From Bombyx mori (Eukaryota; Arthropoda; Insecta; Lepidoptera; Bombycidae), in assembly GCF_030269925.1 (NCBI RefSeq), contig NC_085128.1, forward strand, positions 8,744,501 through 8,808,500: a stretch of 64,000 nucleotides of DNA, given 5' to 3'. The notes beneath the pieces are model-generated. The model was not told where the DNA came from, made no database searches, and was given only the letters and a program-made list of their open reading frames with translations. The position numbers and the translations under genes are program-made. This document shows, piece after piece, positions 23,254-35,817 of this stretch (the first letter of the stretch is position 1; every line of letters starts with the position of its first letter).

Positions 23254-23916
23254 GTCGTCGTGGCCTAAAGGATAAGACGTCCGGTACATTCGTATGTAGC
23301 GATGCACCGATGTTCGAATCCCGCAGGCGGGTACCAATTTTTCTAATGAAATACGTACTCAACAAATGTTCACGATTAACTTCCACGGTGAAGGAATAAC
23401 ATCGTGTAATAAAAATCAAACCCACAAAATTATAATTTGCGTAATCACTGGTGGTATGACCTCTCGTGAGTCCACACGGGTAGGTACCACCACCCCGCCT
23501 ATTTCTGCCGTGAAGCAGTAATGCGTTTCGGTTTGAAGGATGGGGTAGCCGTTGTAACTACTGAGGCCTTAGAACTTATATCTTAAGGTGGGTGGCGCAT
23601 TTACGGTGTAGATGTCTATGGGCTCCAGTAACCGTTTAACACCAGGTGGGCTATGAGCTCGTCTACCCATATAAACATCATCATCATCATGCTTTCCTAT
23701 TACCCTCTGCTGGGGTGTAGGGCTCGAATCAAATTTTTCCATTTATATCGGTCTTGGGCAGTCTGTTCCAGCTCCTCCCACGTCATGCCCAAGACCCCTA
23801 GCTCCTGCTCCACCGAGCGACGCCAAGTTGTTCTGGGGCGGCCTCTCTTCCTTTTACCAGACATTTTCCAGGTCAGTGCTCTCTTTGATAGACCCATATA
23901 AACAATAAAAAAAAAA
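23254..23916 (+). mobile_element. full-length Bm1 SINE interrupted by a LINE insertion
   Basis: The tRNA-derived head includes GTCGTCGTGGCCTAAAGG and a B box GTTCGAATCCC at 23312-23322. The Bm1 body and an A-rich tail ending at 23916 follow. The tail is split by the element at 23677-23891. Confidence 0.93.
23677..23891 (-). mobile_element. 5'-truncated RTE/CR1-like LINE with GAT-repeat tail
   Basis: It is flanked by a 12-bp target duplication ACCCATATAAAC (23665-23676 and 23892-23903) inside Bm1. The minus strand encodes a non-LTR C-terminus with GKRKRGRPRTTWRR, then TWEELEQTAQDR and WKNLIRAL before a stop. The 3' end is a trinucleotide repeat (GAT)n instead of poly(A), which is typical of RTE-type elements. 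Confidence 0.88.
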
Positions 23917-24415
23917 TAGCGTTCAGGAAAGAACAATAAATGTTAGTGCTGTGGTATTATCAGCAGATATATTTCACACAACATCATTGTCATGATAAAA
24001 CATTGTCGAGCATCACTCGTAAATAAATAATTCTAGTTATTCAAAAATGCAAAATTTGAATTTAATAACTTAATAAAATTCCCAACTTTACTGTATAATA
24101 AACTTTATTTCTTTTATATATTTACTTTATAATATAGGATAAACATGACAATATTATTATGGTAGTTATTATTTTATTCTACCTGTATTTTTTTAGAATA
24201 AATCATGAAAATTAAGTTCGCTCACTGTTGCGTTTTTCATTGCTATAGACGGAACAAGAAGCTTATAGCTCGTCTCATAGTAAATGGTTACGAATCCATG
24301 GATATCGCAACTTGGATGCAGCTTTGTACATTAGGATATGAGGTCTCAATTACATACTACATATAACGACTGGTTCTTCAAACCAAAATGCCTGCTTGCA
24401 AAAATGTTGGTACCT

Positions 24416-24667
24416 TTTTTATTTTTTTTTATTGCTTAGATGTGTGGACGAGCTCACAGCCCACCTGGTGTTAAGAGGTTACTGGAGCCCATAGACATTT
24501 ACAACGTAAATGCGCCACCCACCTTAAGATATAAGTTGTAAGGTCTCAGTATAGTTACAACGGCTGCCCCACCCTTCAAGCCGAAACGCATTACTACTTC
24601 ACGGCAGAAATAGGCGCGGTGGTGGTACCTACCCGTGCGGACTCACGTGAGGTCCTACCACCAGTAA
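24416..24667 (-). mobile_element. Bm1 SINE, 5'-truncated
   Basis: Begins with the T-run and TTATTGCTTAGATG and ends at GAGGTCCTACCACCAGT: reverse complement of the Bm1 3' half. Confidence 0.93.
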
Positions 24668-24669
24668 AA

Positions 24670-25125
24670 ACCTACCTACGTACCCACGTGGCCACCCAGT
24701 ACCTACCTGCGTGCGGGTAGAACACACTACGTTCGCATATCTTTAAAATGCTTTACATTTCTGCTGTACAATAAAGAACATAAACTATTATTGAAAGAGT
24801 TGTAAATCCAACAAAAAAAACGCCATGGTTGTACCTGATAACATCGGCATAATAATGGCACATACTACCATAAATAACATTATAGATAATAATATAGTTT
24901 AGTAAAACGATTGTGTTTATTAAACCGATATCTAGACAATTATATGACGTAAAGGTGAGTTCAATTTCATCATAAATAAATAAATTTATATGTATTTTCT
25001 TTGAATGTTTTCATAATAAAATATTATGAAACTGTCGATGAAATGTCATTTTTACATTATTTTTTACACGATATATGGTAGATGATAGGATGATAAGCTT
25101 AGTAAATTTTCGTGATCACGGAGTA
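24670..25125. other. AT-rich DNA, no gene recognised
   Basis: A short ACCTACCTACGTACCCACG-type repetitive patch lies at 24673-24720; otherwise nothing seen. Confidence 0.5.
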
Positions 25126-25554
25126 TCTATATATTAATACGTGAAGCAAAAACTTTGTATCCCTTTTTACGAAAATTGCGCGGACGGAGTATTATGAAAT
25201 TTTCTACACTTATAGAGAATACAGAGAAGTGCACAATGCTAATTTTTTTTTTAAATAATGCATAAAAGATACATTAAATCAATAAAGAAAACATTACACA
25301 CACTACATAACATGTATTTGACGCACACACGCATGTATACTATTTATTGATGATTTATTGTCAAACTTTTGTTCTTGACGTCTGTGGTCAAATTGAGAAT
25401 AGATTAAATATTGTTTGTGTTTATTAATATTTTTTTTATAGTGTAGCCTTGGCGAAATTTGTGATTATACAAGTATAAAATACAATCATAATAGTGTACA
25501 AAGATACAATTCCAATTAATTATAGTCGAATTTCGACTACTGCGGGACCTCTAG
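25126..25554 (+). mobile_element. non-autonomous Helitron-like element, copy 1
   Basis: It starts with TCTATATATTAATACGTGAA after an A. It ends with a hairpin (TAGTCGAA/TTCGACTA), then ACTGCGGGACCTCTAG, followed by T. A 5' TC, a subterminal hairpin, a 3' CTAG and insertion between A and T are the Helitron hallmarks. There is no coding capacity. It is near-identical to copy 2 at 32808-33226. Confidence 0.85.
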
Positions 25555-27790
25555 TCTTTAAAAATATTTTGATAGTGTATACAACTAGTCAAAATATTAG
25601 AAAAACAGGCATATTTAATTATTAATAAGTAGTTCTAATACGATTGAATACTCAATGGTTTTGTAGTAATTGCGGGGATTTTTTGAACATAATCATTTCA
25701 TAAAATGGTATAATACTATTTATTTAAATTTTGTTAATTAATTTTTGTACTAACTATATTACTTGTTTTAATTTCATATTACAAATGCAACAAAATAGAC
25801 CATAGACTTAAACGTGTGCGCTTACATCGTTGAACTGTGTGCACAGAATAAATTCTAGACTATCTAGACTATATTTTCTTTATTTTAAGAAATTATTAGA
25901 AAAATAAAAATAAAACCCTTCAATTTCCAATTAATTGTGGATTTAATGTGATTAATCGTGTTCCTGTATAAATTAATTAATAAAATACGCCAGGCAACAA
26001 TTTCATTGCTACAACTTGCTTGCTTTGATTGCTTCATTCATTAAATTTTGAAATGAAAACTAAAAGAAAGACATCGTATTTGCTATATATTATTCATAAA
26101 TTTTAGTAAACGATTAATTAAATTTAACCAGATATTAAATCCTAAGAAATGTCATTTTGATAATTATGTTTATTTTATTAAATTAAAAAAAAAAGTACAT
26201 ATAACACATCAAGGTCTTTAAAAATCTCACCCTTCATCTATGTATTAGAAGTAGTCCTTCTTCAGAAACTCGTTAATCGCTTCGGCTTATACAAAACCTC
26301 AAAAATAAAAGACATCTACACTAATTCAATAGTGTATTTACACAATGGTTTTTTTTTTTACAATAAGGTACATCATAGTGCGCAAATTGTACAGAAGCAC
26401 TTTACACTCGCGTTCCGGTAATGAAAGCCAACGCGACACATACTAATTTTTTCTTCTCAAATTTTATTCATGAACTGAATGGATTTTTTATTAGGTTTTT
26501 TACAATTTCGTGTTGTTAAATAGTCAGTATACATGATCGAGAAGCGGCTAGTGTGACGATTACCGGAGAACTGCGTGGTGTGTTTTGCGTTAGGGTGACG
26601 CGCATGGTTGGGGGATGCCGACTACATATTTTACTACAAGTAAATAAAATGGCTGTAGTTTTATAGTGACCTTATTTACAAATATCATAAAGACCTTATT
26701 TAAAATTGTACCAAGAAAATCCTATCAAACATATCTTCACGAATGTTTTAGATTTAATATATACATATTTATTTTAAGTCTATAAATTTTACATAGACCT
26801 TATAAATTTTTATATACTCTATTAAAATAATAAAAATAAACATTACATTAAATATCTGATGGACATCAAAATATTGTTGCATTTTACTGATGTGAAATGT
26901 ATATTAAGTGATCAAACTTTTTTGAGATTGAGCGAATTCACGGCAACGCACGATTCTCGCTCTGATATTGATATTTATTATTATTTTTTATCCAATACAA
27001 ATAAAAGAAGGCAATACAAAGTGCTAGTCAAAAGTTTTTATCTATACATCAATGATAACCATATAAAAAATGCTTTATCTGAATATTAACACACAAAAGA
27101 TATGTCAGAAAGTCAGTTAACGATTTTAATGCACCAATATGCAGAGATTTAATATCTTTCTATGATTATTTTGTAATATTTAAAAAAATGTTTTAAATTA
27201 CAATTTTTTTCGAAACGTGATATTGCTCTACAAATAATACAAGCACGTAATATACCTCAAAAATCTAAGTAAAATGTATACCTTTAAAAGTAAAAATGAT
27301 CTTACTCATCAATTAACTTATTTTTCCTACTATACGAGTAATATTTTTCAGTATCTTAATATGGTCATTGATTGTCTAGAGATCGTTGTCAGTGAACTCC
27401 TCACACCTATGTTTGACGGTGTTCCAATAGATTTGCAATAAATTTCCATGTACATTAAATAATTCGGTTCGGTATTTTAATTTTTATAATGTTTTCCGTA
27501 AATAATGATTCCCTTTACTGACCACTATCAAAATCATAAATAAAATAGTGCTTTCTGTGATTCAATATAAATGCTATTTAGCCGGACTTACATAGTTCTT
27601 AACATTTAATACATAAAGCAAAAATGGTATCCTTTTAATTTCAGAAATAAATAAGTGTTTAATATTTATAAACTCATCCTTTTGCCAAATTTAAATTTAA
27701 AATCTTGCGCGGATGGTATACTACAAAAACAAAACACGATTTTCAAGAAGAATAATTATGTTAGAATTAATAGTAGTCAACATTTTGGAG
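25555..27790. other. very AT-rich DNA, no gene recognised
   Basis: Open frames here (such as 26859-27089) are AT-rich and Tyr/Ile/Asn-biased, as expected by chance. Confidence 0.5.
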
Positions 27791-27794
27791 TTAA

Positions 27795-28142
27795 AAAAAT
27801 GCTCTAGACACGTCCGTATGGATCTATCAGATCCAATAACCCTTGTGTTAGACGCATTTAGCTCTAACACTAGCTTAGAGACTACGGTTACCGTTTTTAC
27901 CTACAACCTAACCTAAACATCAGCCCGCTGAGTTTCTCGCCGGATCTTCTCAGCGGGTTGCGATCCAGTAGTAGATTCATTCGCGAAGTAGCAACTCTTG
28001 AGTTGTTAGGTCTCCTTTGGAGGCGCTCAGATAGCTGTTAGCAAATCCATCCCCTCCTAGCTGAGCCTTTGCTCGCCCACCTGTCCTGGTGAAACTGGAA
28101 AGGCCTCCGGGCCACCAGTAATCCATCAATTGTAAAAAAGAA
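27795..28142 (+). mobile_element. LINE 3' end, second jockey-like type, with RT C-terminus
   Basis: A C-terminal RT fragment (RHVRMDLSDPITLVLDAFSS, 27809-27868) ends at a TAA near 27913. A 3' UTR with CTCGCCGGATCTTCTCAGCG and CTCGCCCACCTGTCCTGG runs into an A-rich tail. Confidence 0.8.
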
Positions 28143-28595
28143 ATTAAAAAAATATGAATGATATAGCTGCTCTAAAAGGCAGGTTTATTGAACCTATCAG
28201 TTTTATTTACACCAGAAATCTTCATAAGCCATTTAACCAAGAAGTGAGGAATAAACCAAATACCAAATTTTATTATAATTATTTTTTGCGGCCATATTTA
28301 GGAGATTTCTGGCGACGCGCGCATGCGCTCTCTGAGTGAATACAAACAATCAGCCGTTCGCACATCTGCTGGTCAGTTCGTGGACACAATACCCGCTATT
28401 GCCACCATTCTTTCTGTATTTGTCGGAAAATATTATTTGAATTAAATTTATTTAAAAATGATTTCCCTAAGACAAAGTTTAACAAATCATATAAAGTCAT
28501 ATAGGTACTTTTAAAGCCCGTTCCATATCCTTTCATTTATGGAAGTCGAAATTTGGGTGTGTAAGTTTTCGTGATTCAATAAAAGGATTATATTG

Positions 28596-29776
28596 AAAGG
28601 GGATTGCCCACTCTCCATAGTGTGCTAGGCCCAAGGTGGACATTAAATATTACTATAAAAATGGACTGATTCAAATTCTTAAATGTATTAGATATCTAAA
28701 AAATATATTGAAATTGACGCCACTATTATAAAAAATATAATAAAAATAAAAAACACGTTTTCTATATAAATACCTCAAGAACTTTTCTTTTTTTAATGTT
28801 TAAGATGTTCCTAATGTATTTTTATCCAATTGTAGTTATTAGGGTATAAAAAACACACATACTTCTTTACATATCTATATTATTCTATATTTTCTTCATC
28901 TTCATACACAATTAGTAAATCATCTAAAAATAGCACAGGAGAGCATATACACGGTTTTAAATCTCGGTCAGGTTAAAACCACAATTCACACAATGGTTTT
29001 CAGCCGTAGTATGAAACGTTATTGATAAAAGCAAAATAAATCGAAGAAAAATCAAAACACATCCATTTTGAACGCAAGCACAAGCAGCAAGCGAAGTGTC
29101 AGTCAGTCAGATTAAAATCAGTGCTGTCAGTATAAAGAAAAATAATTACATGAAATTCATATATCGATAATTTTTTTAAATAACCGATATTGGATTTATT
29201 TCTTAATCTTTTTTTACGAGTACACATTATATTTTATTTTTTATGTTTTTGTTTTAGTTGTACATATTTAAATAACAATACAAGTTAAGTTTTTTTTTAT
29301 TGCTTAGATGGGTGGACGATCTCACAGCCACCCTGGTGTTAAGTAGTTACTGGAGCCCACAAACATCCACAACGTAAATGCGCCACCCACCTTGAGATAT
29401 AAGTTCTAAGGTCTCAAGTATAGTAACAAGTTAAAGTCCAATGGGTATGTCTTTGATGTTATTTTATGTGCTTAAAATCGATTAAAATCGATTGATTAAT
29501 GATAATATTTAAAATGATTTATTTATATGTTTTTTTATATACTTAAAATGTTTACTTAATACGTAAAAGGTTTTGAAGTTGGCAATATTTTTCGCGCAAA
29601 AATAAAATTCTTGTTTTTTTCAATAGAGTTACTTTTTTTAAACTACTTATTGTAAGCTGTAGTGGCGCTTATTTGGAAGAAAGTAAATGCATATTTATTT
29701 ATGACAAAATTAATGCACTAAGTATTTTTTCTCTAATCTATTGTCCGCTTTGGGCCTGAAATGGGCCGTCCCCTTT
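28596..29776. mobile_element. unnamed 1.2-kb DNA transposon, copy A
   Basis: The ends are inverted: AAAGGGGATTGCCCA on the left and AAAGGGGACGGCCCA on the right (reverse complement). A second inverted block lies further in (GGCCCAAGGTGGACA and GGCCCAAAGCGGACA). The interior has no long frame but carries a Bm1 tail at 29290-29420. Copies B (35685-38076) and C (61755-62633) share the interior. No clear target duplication is visible. Confidence 0.85.
29290..29420 (-). mobile_element. Bm1 3' fragment carried inside DNA transposon copy A
   Basis: Reverse complement of the Bm1 tail, with the unusual spelling CAGCCACCCTGGTG instead of CAGCCCACCTGGTG. The same variant is in copy B at 37236-37373. 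Confidence 0.9.
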
Positions 29777-30860
29777 CGCTTTTTCAATGAGTTTAGTTTT
29801 TTGTATTAAAAACCTATTTAAACAATCTTGTCAAATTTTACTCCTAAACAATTCCAAGGATTTTTTATCTATTTGAAGTCACCCTACAATTACCTGACCC
29901 ACCCTACAACTATATAGTAGTGCGTTACGATAACGTTCTACTCCCATTATAGTTCTAAAATTTTTGAGATTTACCACAGATCAAAACTTAAATCTAAACT
30001 TCAGAATTATGTGATCTAATGTAATTTAAAAAAAAAACATATACCGTTTGTTTGTCGTGTGTTTGTCAACCGAGTTTAGTTTTGTTCAGTATCTGTTGAT
30101 TAGTAGCATTAGTATTTATAACCAAATTATTTGAGAAACGGGCAGCTTTTTTTCAAGGTATCAATAACGAAACAAAAGAAAAAATAAATCTTAATGTGTC
30201 TGTTATTATGGTCAAATGTTGAAGATTTAGACTTAAATTTTGTGCTAAAAATGTTAGAAGAAAGTGCTAATATCGAGATACAGTTTTGTTAAAAATAATT
30301 TAGCAATCCTGAGAATAACTGCACAAAAAAAAGCAAAACAGAAGGTTACCCGTTTTCAGAATTCAGAACGTAACCTTAACACTTGGATTCCATTCATTAC
30401 AAAAAAATATAACTTGTATTAACAACTAAAATAAGGCTAAAAAACGCAGTTTGAAAAATTTGTAAAACGCTTTCAAAAGTTAGAGCTATTTTGCAATACT
30501 TCAAAGGTATCAGATCAGATTTTTTTTATCCAAGATAATGTTTCGTGAAATATTTACTTTTAATAAGTGTTCGGATCAAAGGTCCCTGCTGGTTTGCAAA
30601 TAGGGGACTTTTTATGAATCTGGAATAAAAAAATACATCAGTAGCAAGAGAAAAAAAAAACTCACAAAAAACGAAAATCGAACGCGTGCCGTGGACATCG
30701 CAGTGGACATTAGGGTCGTATGCTGATTAACGAAATTTAGATAAAACTGCGCAATCAGTTCTTATATTTTTCGTCATGCGCACCATTCAAAAAGCAATTT
30801 TGTTTTTAGTCCAAACATGTATCTTTACTACTTTGTGAAACTATAAATCAACGATTTATT
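29777..30860. other. AT-rich DNA, no gene recognised
   Basis: Nothing seen beyond homopolymer A and T runs. Confidence 0.5.
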
Positions 30861-30865
30861 CTTTT

Positions 30866-31310
30866 TCTTTATTGCTTTGGACGGTAGGTGGTAGGTGGAC
30901 GACCTCACGGCCCACCTGTTGTTAAGTGGTTACCGGAGCCCATAGACATCTACAACGTAAATGCCGCCACCCACCTTTAGGTTTGGATTCTAAGGTCTCA
31001 GGTATCAGTATAGTTACAACGGCTGCCCCACCCTTCAAACCGAAACGCAATAATGCTTCACGACAGAAATAAGCAGGGTGGTGGTGCCTATCCGTGCGGA
31101 CTCGTAAGAGGTCCTATCACCAATAATTACCCAAATTATAATTTTGCTGGTTTAATTTGTTATTCCTTCACCATGGAATTCAATCGTGAACATCTATTAA
31201 GTAGGTACGTATTTCATTAGAAAAATTAGTGCCCGCCTGCGGGATTCGAGCACCGGTGCATCGCTAGATACGAATACACTGGAAGTCTTATCCTTTAGGC
31301 CACGACTTCG
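30866..31310 (-). mobile_element. near full-length Bm1 SINE
   Basis: From the tail (TTTATTGC) through the body to the tRNA-like head (CGGGATTCGAGC, then CTTATCCTTTAGGCCACGAC). The head end is disturbed by the palindrome at 31311-31333. Confidence 0.92.
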
Positions 31311-31333
31311 ATCAACAATTATTGTTGATCGGA
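31311..31333. repeat. 23-bp perfect palindrome at Bm1 head junction
   Basis: CGATCAACAA-TTA-TTGTTGATCG. Beyond it the sequence ACCACGACGACTTT repeats the end of the Bm1 head, as though the head had been duplicated around the palindrome. Confidence 0.85.
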
Positions 31334-31334
31334 T

Positions 31335-32807
31335 GACCACGACGACTTTATTTTCTTAGACTGTGATCTTCAGCATCCAACTGAGGACGCGAGAGTACAC
31401 CTGCATGCCAAAATATGTATAGTTATAAAAATTAAGAATCTCTTTTGTGAGATCTAGTTTAGTTATTTTGATCCACATCCAGATGGCAATTTGCCAATGA
31501 CCGTTGTCTGTCAATCAATCACAACGAGGGGTAAATCCGAAATACACAAAAAACTGACCCCTCGTTGACCACGCATAAAAGCATAAATAAAAAAATTAAC
31601 AATGCTCCCAAAAAACCAATATGGGCATTGCGAATAAAGCCCGAAATTAATGGAAAGTCCATTCATGATTTTTGGTCACGTGCCTTCCCTAAATGTATCA
31701 GCAAAAAATTGTACTTGTTTGGCAAATTAACTAGGTGTATCCCATGGTTTCAGTCCAGCGATAAATATAAGTTATTTTAAAATCGGAAAACATATCATTT
31801 TTTCTTGCACTACAATGACATGTTCGTTCGATGACAATGATGAGTTCTCGGTTTAACACAGATTTATTTTGAAATAATCACCGAGTTTAGCCCCATTGTT
31901 GCATTAAAGAAAGAGAAACCAATAATATGTAATAACATTTCCACAGCCATACTGTTAACTAAATTGGTTTCAAATCGAATTTTTTTTACTCGACTATAAA
32001 GGAGGAAGTCTTAACACGCTGACTGCGTTATGTGGTTTAAAAAGCCCCATGCGCGACTGTCATCACTGATGTGGCAGTCAAAACCGCGTTCTTTCGCTCG
32101 CTGCGGGAATCGACTTTGTCCACATTTTTATGGCTATGGGTGTATTCGAAAACGGACTTGTACGAGGCTATTGGGTCTCATAAACAAGTCCAATCTTATC
32201 TCGCAAATACCGCACTCGTTGAAAATCCCTCAAAAATAGTCCCGCAGTCAACACGTTAATCGACTATAGTTGAAAGGCTTCTTCAAAATCCCCAAAGGAA
32301 AAATTAAAGATAAGTATAATAATAAATTGGCGAAAAGTGCCTATTTGGTATTAAATGAGATATATTTTCATCTGTCTGTGATACCACAAACAAAAGAAGT
32401 TTCTGATGGATTTATTTCAAGTTTAGATTCCCTGTTAACGGTCTTTAGTAATAAATAGGCTTTAGTAATAAAAATGAAGGCACTTTATTTTTAATATATA
32501 AATAATAAATAAATAAATTAAATTGTGGTAGGTAACAATAATTAATTATCATTCTATTATATTAGCCTATTATACAACAACAATAACTCAAGTATTCGAC
32601 TTAATTCAAACTTTAAAATAATTTATCAAATATGTTTGAAACATAATGATTAATTTAAACCAATGTTTCGTAAATGGACGTGATAAATATAAAAATTGCA
32701 ACAAAATTTTGCATTTCATTTAATTGAAATTTAAAATTTTGGTAATTTCAAATCGTCACCTAAATGGAAGGAAAGTGAACGTCGATGCAGACAATACATC
32801 TTCTTCT
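31335..32807. other. no gene recognised; stem-loop at 31522-31567
   Basis: An 11-bp perfect inverted repeat CAACGAGGGGT/ACCCCTCGTTG with a 24-base loop lies at 31522-31567. Three 60-70 codon plus-strand frames between 31565 and 32458 look a little protein-like (TDLYEAIGSHKQVQSYLANT) but match nothing I recognise. Confidence 0.4.
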
Positions 32808-33226
32808 TCTATATATTAATACGTGAAGCAAATACTTTATATCCCTTTTTACGAAAATTGCGCGGACGGAGGAGTATGAAATTTTCCACACTTATAGAGA
32901 ATATAGAGTAGAAATGCACAATACTAATATTTTTTTTAAATAATGCATAAAAGATACATTAAATCAATAAAGAAAACATTACACACACTACATACCATGT
33001 ATTTGACGCACACACGCATGCACACTATTTAGGTATTGTCAAACTTTTGTTCTTGACGTCTGTGGTCAAATTGAGAATAGATTAAATATTGTTTGTCTTT
33101 ATTAATATTTTTTTATAGTGTAACCTTAATTTGTGATTATAGAAGTATAAAATACAATTATAATAGTGTACAAACTTACAATTCCAATTAATTATAGTCG
33201 AATTTCGACTACTGCGGGACCTCTAG
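32808..33226 (+). mobile_element. non-autonomous Helitron-like element, copy 2
   Basis: Same ends and interior as copy 1: TCTATATATTAATACGTGAA at the start, hairpin, then CTCTAG before T at the end. The 5' flank is T rather than A. Confidence 0.85.
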
Positions 33227-33382
33227 TATATAATAAAACGCAAAATCATCGTTTTATTTCAATAAATCGTGCTTATGTTTCGCCTGCAAATGTTCGAATC
33301 GTTTGTCTGAGGGGGCGGTTGCACCCTCGCATAAATTGACAACTTTTTGCCGAACTTCAATGCTCTTCAATCATTGACTCAC

Positions 33383-33416
33383 GTCCACCGTTCACATCCA
33401 CGCAAAACATGTTCAT
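33383..33416 (-). CDS. candidate short first coding exon (minus strand)
   Basis: ATG at 33416, preceded directly by an in-frame TGA, opens 11 codons (MNMFCVDVNGG) and one base before a strong donor GTGAGT at 33382. The phase (1) equals that of the 23.2-kb exon and of the lin-28 exon 1/2 boundary. The surrounding 33280-33500 is less AT-rich than its neighbours, as expected of a 5' exon. No homology supports it, and phase agreement has a one-in-three chance of being accidental. Confidence 0.22.
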
Positions 33417-33419
33417 TCA

Positions 33420-34640
33420 AATTTGACGATTTTGTGTCATCCTCGTGATGATTTTGTTTATTTTGAGAGCTAGGCAATCATGTTTTGAAGGCAACTTGGG
33501 GCGCGTTGTTGTTGTGAAGTGAGCTTATTCGACTTACAAAATTAAGTCAATAGGTACTTTTATATTGCTATTTGCCTAAATATTTATTATTTGACTATAG
33601 AAATATGATTATTAGCTGTATTCGTTTCGAATCTAGGTTAATACATGCAAGTTGGAAAACATAACAAACAACAACAAAAATAAGCTTAGCACTGTTAATT
33701 ACAGATTTTGTGCCTGAAAAAATGTTGGCGTCATACAGCATACATTGGACAGAAAAGTATAAGTCAAAAACAAACAGGTAAAGAACTATAATTTTTAGTT
33801 CATTGTTTCCGGCGTTTCGATACTAGTTTCCCGAATCGAAGATGACTTAGTTGTGACAATAATAAATACAATATTAAACAGTAAAAGTAGTTTTAATTGT
33901 TTTTGTGCCAATTTAAAACTGAATAAAAAAGTAGATCCTTTAAATAAATAAAAATATATTTCGTTCGTTGAGTCTTTTCTTATTAAGTACAGCGAGTTTT
34001 CATATTCATTTGTCATTAGGCTTACAATATAATTAGTTGTTGGGGCCTTTAGGATATAGGAGAATCAAATCAGAAAATAAGGTAAAGGTATTACTAAAAA
34101 AGGACTGGTAATGGCTCAAACAGAGAAAAGTCACACACCAGTATCTGGCTTCATTGATAGTTGGACAGATTTGAAAGAAAATAGCCTCTATTATTTAATA
34201 ACACAAACTACTACAAATAGCCAATATATACACAGTATACATATTTAAGGCGGTCGTATCTTTCTACTAAGGTCTAAATTCATGGCCTCGTATCCATCGA
34301 AACATGTTGCACTGCTACACCCTGTTATATGGCCACACATTTCATAATTACCACTAACAATATGATTTAAATTTTAAATTTAGCTTGAAATTGGTTTGTG
34401 TTCGGTTTTTTTTTCTTCTAATTAGTAAATTTTATATTTAGGAACGGTCAACGAAGTACGAAACGAAATTATCTTAATAAAATGTGTACCTACATAAATA
34501 GAATTTTATACTTTGTATTAAATAAAACTTTGAAAAAAAAAAATGTGTGCGTGTACTAGTGTACACACGTAAGAAGTGAAACTTCTTTATGGCCTTATTT
34601 TTCGAAAAATGATCTACATGCAACTTTCTAGAAATTGGTT
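33420..34640. other. AT-rich DNA, no gene recognised
   Basis: 33420-33520 is slightly GC-richer and could be a 5' UTR for the exon candidate at 33383-33416. The rest is featureless. Confidence 0.4.
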
Positions 34641-34644
34641 AAAT

Positions 34645-34764
34645 AAAGTTAAATTAGATAAAGTTTAAACAAAAGGATTTTATTATCATAGACATGAATA
34701 CAAAAAAGTTAAATTAGATAAAGTTTAAACAAAAGGATTTTATTATCATAGACATGAATACAAA
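34645..34764. repeat. exact 60-bp tandem duplication
   Basis: Two perfect copies (34645-34704 and 34705-34764) of a unit beginning AAAGTTAAATTAGATAAAG. Absence of any difference means either a very recent event or an assembly error. Confidence 0.95.
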
Positions 34765-34994
34765 ACAGATGGCGCGTAACGGAAAAACAATCTATTATTC
34801 TGTATCTATAAAGTAATAATTTAGTATTTAATTTAATAAAAATAGCTGTATATTTTTGTTATAATGATTTAGAACAGACACGTATTGGATAGTTGCAATC
34901 GATACAGACTTTGCAAAAATTTCATATAACTGTAAACTATTTTTGTAATCATAAATTATTTCATTCCAAATGGATTTATTTTCCTGTTCCTCAT

Positions 34995-35115
34995 TCTATT
35001 TTAGTAGAAAGGGCGAGGACCCTCGAAGGGTAGCGGGACGCTATTGGTTGATCCGCGGAGGGACCCTGCGCGTTGCCACGAGGGTAGTGCGTGTGTTCGC
35101 GCAGCCAATCAATTC
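34995..35115. promoter_or_regulatory. GC-rich block with CCAAT boxes
   Basis: A GC-rich island in AT-rich DNA with ATTGGTTGATC near 35042 (inverted CCAAT) and CAGCCAATCAATT near 35102. It looks like a small promoter, but no downstream exon was identified. Confidence 0.3.
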
Positions 35116-35680
35116 ACATATTTTTTAAATAAAGAACGAAACGATAAAAAACTGGGCATGTTTTTTACGCGCACTTACTTACCCCTATGTAACAATGAAT
35201 GATTGCATATGTTGTTACAAGTTCTGCTATATATACCTAACAACAATAATGACGAACGAAAGTACAAAATAAGCGATAGTACATATTATATTTATTACTT
35301 ATGAAATAGAGGATTCGTATATTTTATTTTATTATAATTTGTTACAAGACCAGGATGAGATAAACAATAAAAAGTGTCATAACATAATAAAAAGCTTAAA
35401 ATCAGTTTAGTGTTTGAAACGAATTACAAAGATTTTTGAAAATGCACCACATATTATCATACAATATAAATTAAAATTGTAATGAACAAATGTACTGTAT
35501 TCAATGAGCTGCTTTTTTGTACTATACATCGTCAATTGTTGTTACGTTCTTTTCCTAATTATTTTCTCATTCCTCTATCCACGCCATCTGTTGAGTCTCC
35601 AAGAGAAACTATACGCCTAATGAACAAAAAAAAAATGGCGTTAAAAAAACTAAAAACACGGCAGTGAAAAGTAACCAAAT
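35116..35680. other. AT-rich DNA, no gene recognised
   Basis: Nothing seen. Confidence 0.5.
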
Positions 35681-35817
35681 ACTAAAAGGGGATGGCCCAT
35701 TTTAGGCCCAAAGCGGACAATATATTATAGAAAAAATACTTAGTGCATTAATTTTGTCATAAATAAATATGCATTTACTTTCTTGCAAATAAGCGCCACT
35801 ATAGTTTACAATAAGTA

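Noticed and set aside
23254..23330. tRNA-like sequence with B box GTTCGAATCCC (also at 61930)
   Set aside because: It is the tRNA-derived head of the Bm1 SINE, followed by the Bm1 body and A tail; not a functional tRNA gene.
23019..23425. Minus-strand ORFs in the other two frames around the polyalanine exon
   Set aside because: They read the GCN repeat as Arg/Gln or Gly/Cys runs and extend into the Bm1 SINE; only the alanine frame matches splice phases.
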